From Cohnella terricola (GTDB lineage: Bacteria > Bacillota > Bacilli > Paenibacillales > Paenibacillaceae): a stretch of 64,000 bases of DNA. The translations under genes and the position numbers were made by a program. The DNA lies in the NCBI RefSeq assembly GCF_007786475.1, contig NZ_VNJJ01000003.1, positions 290,055 through 354,054 of the forward strand, given 5' to 3'. This document shows, piece by piece, positions 60,600-64,000 of this stretch (the first letter of the stretch is position 1; the number at the start of each line of letters is the position of its first letter). The notes under the pieces were generated by a model, which did not search any database, was not told where the DNA came from, and saw only the letters and a list, made by a program, of their open reading frames with translations.

Positions 60600-62426
60600 T
60601 TATAGGGATTGCGCGGAATAAATCATAGTGCGGTTTTCCAGCCATATATCCTTGAAATCGATCCATCCGAGAGAGTTAAAGCCGACACCTTTTACCGCCG
60701 GGTGGACGTAAGTGTTCATTTTTTTGTGCAGGATAAAAGTGACATGCGCCTCGTCGCGCAATCGATTTTCGATTCCGTCCAATAGCTCGCGCCGTTTTCC
60801 GGGATCTTGGCAAGCCAACGCGTGATTGATTTGTTGCGTGACCCATTCGTGGACATCCGGCCGAAGCATCTCTTTCAATAAATTTCCGGTCTGCTCATAA
60901 TTCTCGATTTCGCATACGTCTTCGACTGCAAATACAAGACAAAACAGTATACAATCAACTTCGGGAAAAATGTCTCGTTTGCGGACCGAACCATGCGTCT
61001 CGATGAGAACTTTAGCGTTCACGCCGAATTCGGCGCAGCGCTTTTCGATCCACCTAGCGTCCGATTCATGCGCTCCGTACGTGCATAGGAGCAATTCTTC
61101 TCCGTTATACCCCGATTTTCGCAACAGCCGCCTGGCCTCTTCCTCATCCAAGTCCTCGTTCAAATAAGGCGTTTGTTCCGTGGGGCGAAACCCTCTTGCG
61201 GGATAGACCCGATCCTCCCCCAATTCGCGGATCATTTTCTTGCGATTAAGGAATAGCCCGAATGCTCTTCGAAAATCTATCGAGCTCTGAGGGCCTTGTT
61301 TTCTCGAATTCCAAGTCAGCAGCATGCTTCCGCGGCACAGCGACTCCATCTTGTGCCATGACGAGCTTTCGCTTGGATCCGCGGGCTTCTGGATATAGAG
61401 CAGTTGCTTCCATGTGGCGTTCTCAGACATAACGGCGGTTTCTTCAGGCATAAACGCGATCACGACTCGATCGAGATGCGCTCTTCCTTGATAATATTCC
61501 GTGTTCGCGACCATTTCGCAGCTGTCTCCCGACAAGCCAACGATGCGGAATGGTCCCGTACCGATCGGCTTTTTCCAGAATTGCTCATCATCTTCCTGCA
61601 GCAAATCCCTTGGCAATATCGACATGCCCGCTGAACTAGCGAACCGCGGAAAAATGGTATTTGGCCGCTCTAACATAATTCGTACGCAGCGGTCTCCCAG
61701 GCAAACGACTTCCCGGACCGAACGGACCAGCCAACTGGAGGGCTTAGCACCTCTCATTCGCTCAATTGTATACCGTACGTCTTCTGCCTGCAGTTCTCTG
61801 CCATGGTGGAATCGGATCCCTTTTCTTAAGTAAAACGTCCATTCCGATCCGTCCTCATTCGATTCCCAAAAGTGGGCCAATCCCGGTTTTAGCATACCGG
61901 TAGACGCGTCGTATTCCACCAATCGATCGTAAAGCTGTTTAATCATGTGCGCATCGAATGCGTAGTACACCTTCGAAGGATCCAATGTCCATATGCGATA
62001 ATAGACCGGAAACCGCAGCGTATCCAACGTTTCGCTTCCGCTCGCACCCTCTGACTGGTAACCGAAATGATCGTTCAGCCATAACATGAATCGGTCGACC
62101 GTCGCAGCTCCCGCGCCGAACGTGCGAAGCATTTCGAACGCTTGTTTATACTCTCCTTTATCGGCTGTCTCTCGTGCCTTCTCTATCAAAAAAGGTTCCT
62201 TTTCCACCAAGAAAACGATCCGCGAAACATTGCCCCGACCTCTCCCGGAATGCCACTCGATCCATTTTTCTTCCGTCAGCCGCTTGATAATCATTTTGGC
62301 GTTGCGAGCGGTGCAAAATAATAGCTTCGAGATTTCTTCCGTCGTCGTTTCGATCTGTACGCCGATTTCGGTTTGATTGCCTATAGTGTTTAATAACATT
62401 AAATATCTTTCAACCGACGTCGACAA
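60600..62426 (-). CDS. SgrR-family regulator with solute-binding domain
   Basis: About 608 residues. N-terminal winged helix (VERYLMLLNTI, TTEEISKLLFCTARNAKMIIKRL, WIEWHSGRGRGN) followed by a family-5 (oligopeptide-type) solute-binding domain in the cytoplasm (LKPGLAHFWESNEDGSEWTFYLRKGIRF, YTIERMRG, PIGTGPFRI). This is the SgrR layout; Escherichia coli SgrR senses sugar-phosphate stress, while Bacillus homologues bind other ligands. Start read as TTG 62426 with GGAG 8 nt upstream; the frame is open to 62513. Divergent from a 54-codon ORF. Confidence 0.86.
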   Translation of the reverse strand: MSTSVERYLMLLNTIGNQTEIGVQIETTTEEISKLLFCTARNAKMIIKRLTEEKWIEWHSGRGRGNVSRIVFLVEKEPFLIEKARETADKGEYKQAFEMLRTFGAGAATVDRFMLWLNDHFGYQSEGASGSETLDTLRFPVYYRIWTLDPSKVYYAFDAHMIKQLYDRLVEYDASTGMLKPGLAHFWESNEDGSEWTFYLRKGIRFHHGRELQAEDVRYTIERMRGAKPSSWLVRSVREVVCLGDRCVRIMLERPNTIFPRFASSAGMSILPRDLLQEDDEQFWKKPIGTGPFRIVGLSGDSCEMVANTEYYQGRAHLDRVVIAFMPEETAVMSENATWKQLLYIQKPADPSESSSWHKMESLCRGSMLLTWNSRKQGPQSSIDFRRAFGLFLNRKKMIRELGEDRVYPARGFRPTEQTPYLNEDLDEEEARRLLRKSGYNGEELLLCTYGAHESDARWIEKRCAEFGVNAKVLIETHGSVRKRDIFPEVDCILFCLVFAVEDVCEIENYEQTGNLLKEMLRPDVHEWVTQQINHALACQDPGKRRELLDGIENRLRDEAHVTFILHKKMNTYVHPAVKGVGFNSLGWIDFKDIWLENRTMIYSAQSL

Positions 62427-62558
62427 TGCTTTCACTCCTTCGCATAATCGGCTGTTACGTTCAAAAGGGGAAATGGAATATAAAAACCGTTCACTTTTTT
62501 TCCTCTTTTTCATTCAGCATAATAAATACCAGAAGAGTTAGCAAGGAGTGGATAACAA

Positions 62559-62723
62559 ATGCTGAATCATTATCATGACATGAGGAATTTATCGAAATCG
62601 CGCCAAGTGGAATGGGAACGGCTGATACAGGATACGGCACGGAAACGAGAGTATACGAAAGAAAAGCGCGAAAGCCGGAATCGGCCGCCATCTAGCAGTG
62701 ATGTTCGGCGAATGCTTAGTTAA
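62559..62723 (+). CDS. Small charged protein of 54 residues, divergent from the SgrR-type gene
   Basis: An ATG at 62559 preceded by AAGGAG (10 nt) opens 54 codons ending in TAA. The product is basic and hydrophilic (about one third Lys/Arg/Glu/Asp; RLIQDTARKREYTKEKRESR) and without membrane helices. No family recognised. It lies ~130 bp from the regulator start, so it is a natural candidate for its target. The good ribosome site and start-to-stop frame support it, but it is too short to be sure. Confidence 0.55.
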   Translation: MLNHYHDMRNLSKSRQVEWERLIQDTARKREYTKEKRESRNRPPSSSDVRRMLS

Positions 62724-62766
62724 AAGATAAGCTGAAACAACAATTGCTGCATGCCATCTCAATCAA

Positions 62767-63615
62767 TTACTCCGTAACTATTACGTATGTTCCTATGCTT
62801 CCGCTGCCGATGACGTCTTCGAAACCTTCAAACGGTACGCCTGTAATATTGATCTCATACTCCCCCGCCGGATATTTCTTAGAATCTAAAATTCCCATTA
62901 TTTCATAGTCGCCATGATCGACTGCTACTGCGGCGCTTTTCCATACAACTTCATCCTTAAGGGAAAGCGTCGCAACCATTTTCTCCATTAAAGAACCGTG
63001 TCCCTGAATTTGAAACGTCTCGTTCAGACGGATCAACTCCGGAAACCGAAAAGGTGTTACCCCCGGCATCCACGACTTATAGTCGTTCTGTACGAACTCG
63101 AACAACGGTTCGGAATCGGCGAACGTTTCATTTCCATCTGAATCGCTAATCCATACTTTCCCCTCGACGGCTCTGCATTCCGCACCCGTATTTACGTACG
63201 TGCAATTCCAAGCTGGGCGAACCTCCTGAATCGTGCGGTTCTCATACACGATCTCGATCGCCATGCTCCGCTCATGAAGCGGCGGCGTCAATCCTTGTCC
63301 GTCGATGTTCTTTGCTTGGTCAATCCATTCGAGCAACCGCGACGCCAATTCTGGATTCTGATCCGCATACGCCGTATTCACGGTTTGCGAAGGTATCGGC
63401 GGGGACATGTAGATCCATTTCACCTGCCTGGTCGCCGTCCCGTCAGCCGCCTTCTCGAGTTTCGCCCCCTCCGCTATCGTCTGTTCGCCGCTGCTCCCCT
63501 TTATATCGCAAGAGACAATCAACGTGCAAGCCGCCAGTACTAGTACCGGCAACAGCAATAGCACCCGCGCTTGTATCCACACCGAATTTCCCACCCCCAA
63601 CACCTCCGGAACCAC
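62767..63615 (-). CDS. Putative secreted or lipid-anchored protein of unknown function
   Basis: Up to 282 residues. A hydrophobic N-terminal stretch (VLLLLPVLVLAACTLIVSC) looks like a signal peptide with possible lipobox Cys in LAAC or IVSC. The rest has Ig-like beta features and a late segment typical of extracellular sandwich domains (YEIMGILDSKKYPAGEYEI). No family recognised. Several GTG starts are possible near 63580-63615; one ~8 nt after GGAGG (codon 8) seems best. The gene lies between the 54-codon ORF (convergent) and the repeat region. Confidence 0.65.
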   Translation of the reverse strand: MVPEVLGVGNSVWIQARVLLLLPVLVLAACTLIVSCDIKGSSGEQTIAEGAKLEKAADGTATRQVKWIYMSPPIPSQTVNTAYADQNPELASRLLEWIDQAKNIDGQGLTPPLHERSMAIEIVYENRTIQEVRPAWNCTYVNTGAECRAVEGKVWISDSDGNETFADSEPLFEFVQNDYKSWMPGVTPFRFPELIRLNETFQIQGHGSLMEKMVATLSLKDEVVWKSAAVAVDHGDYEIMGILDSKKYPAGEYEINITGVPFEGFEDVIGSGSIGTYVIVTE

Positions 63616-63715
63616 TTCCCTCGTCTGACTTCTAAATGTATAAACGGATTTATTTCCAAAATGTTACCGAATTCACCAGCCTAATCCTCCCGAATAGTAT
63701 CATCTATGAATGAGC

Positions 63716-63985
63716 TCCTCCTTTCGATCCTCTTCGTCAGTATCCCCTCCGCTCAGTAGCGCTCCTCTGTATCTGCCATTGACGGCGTCCGCCCTTCAAT
63801 CCCCTCCGTCGGTATCCCCAACACTCAGTACCGCTACTCTGTTTCTGCCATTAACTCCATCCACTTTTTCAATCCCCTACGTCATTATCCCCTCCGCTCA
63901 GTTCTGCCCCTGTTTCTTCCACAGACCCATCCTCCTCTTAATTTCCTCTGTCGGTATCCCCTTCGTTCAGAACGTCGACTTTTCA
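63716..63985. repeat. Degenerate ~70-bp tandem repeats, pyrimidine-rich on plus strand
   Basis: The phrase GTCxGTATCCCCTCCGCTCAG recurs at about 63736, 63808, 63881 and 63950 (spacing 72, 73, 69). Between copies CTGTxTCTGCCATT and TTCAATCCCCT also recur. The plus strand is strongly C+T rich. No gene is visible from 63616 to the window end. Confidence 0.75.
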
Positions 63986-64000
63986 GGTTTTTTTATCAAA

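Overview
The window looks like chromosome of a spore-forming Firmicute of the Paenibacillaceae (Paenibacillus/Cohnella type). This rests on moderate GC, strong AGGAGG-type ribosome sites, frequent TTG/GTG starts, a YesM/YesN two-component pair, a BceRSAB module, a CdaS-type diadenylate cyclase, YfmM- and YhfW-like proteins and an IS1182-type transposase relic. I see no rRNA, tRNA or CRISPR array. No database search was run; assignments come from reading motifs, overlaps and translation signals.

Layout. 1-7.3 kb: carbohydrate locus on the minus strand (sugar-binding lipoprotein cut by the window edge, YesN-type regulator, YesM-type kinase, aldose-epimerase-like protein, family-6-like glycoside hydrolase). 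7.6-9.1 kb: FAD oxidoreductase with a Rieske domain. 9.1-15.4 kb: a compact type III polyketide operon (chalcone-synthase-like enzyme, methyltransferase, FAD oxidoreductase, stand-alone ketosynthase, MMPL exporter). 15.6-16.6 kb: FUSC/aromatic-acid exporter-like protein. 16.6-21.9 kb: five-gene xanthine dehydrogenase (puc-like) operon. 22.2-26.6 kb: BceRSAB peptide-antibiotic sensing and detoxification module with a recognisable BceR operator. 27-28.1 kb: bacterial nitric oxide synthase. 28.1-29.7 kb: XerS-type recombinase gene bracketed by two dif-like sites and followed by six 51-bp palindrome-bearing repeats. 29.8-43 kb: housekeeping and accessory genes (fumC, a phosphatase, acetyltransferases, two MFS pumps with divergent regulators, cysK, a phosphotransferase, a GH18-like protein, an HD hydrolase, an OmpR-type two-component system). 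43-48 kb: LuxR-type HTH protein, large hybrid kinase and its neighbouring regulator. 48.1-48.9 kb: decayed IS1182-type element with a nested miniature element. 48.9-63.6 kb: hisC, a lipoprotein, ABC-F protein, cdaS, MFS, alpha/beta hydrolase, MerR-thioredoxin pair, dGTPase, SecA2-like ATPase, SgrR-type regulator with a divergent 54-codon ORF, and a putative secreted protein. 63.7-64 kb: degenerate ~70-bp tandem repeats.

The part most deserving follow-up is the xerS locus. A tyrosine recombinase gene sits between two 28-bp sites of dif architecture (11-6-11), with a regular palindromic array between the gene and the distal site. Genes to the left are almost all on the minus strand, which is the opposite of what is expected left of a replication terminus, so this may be an accessory or mobile Xer module and not the main chromosomal dif.
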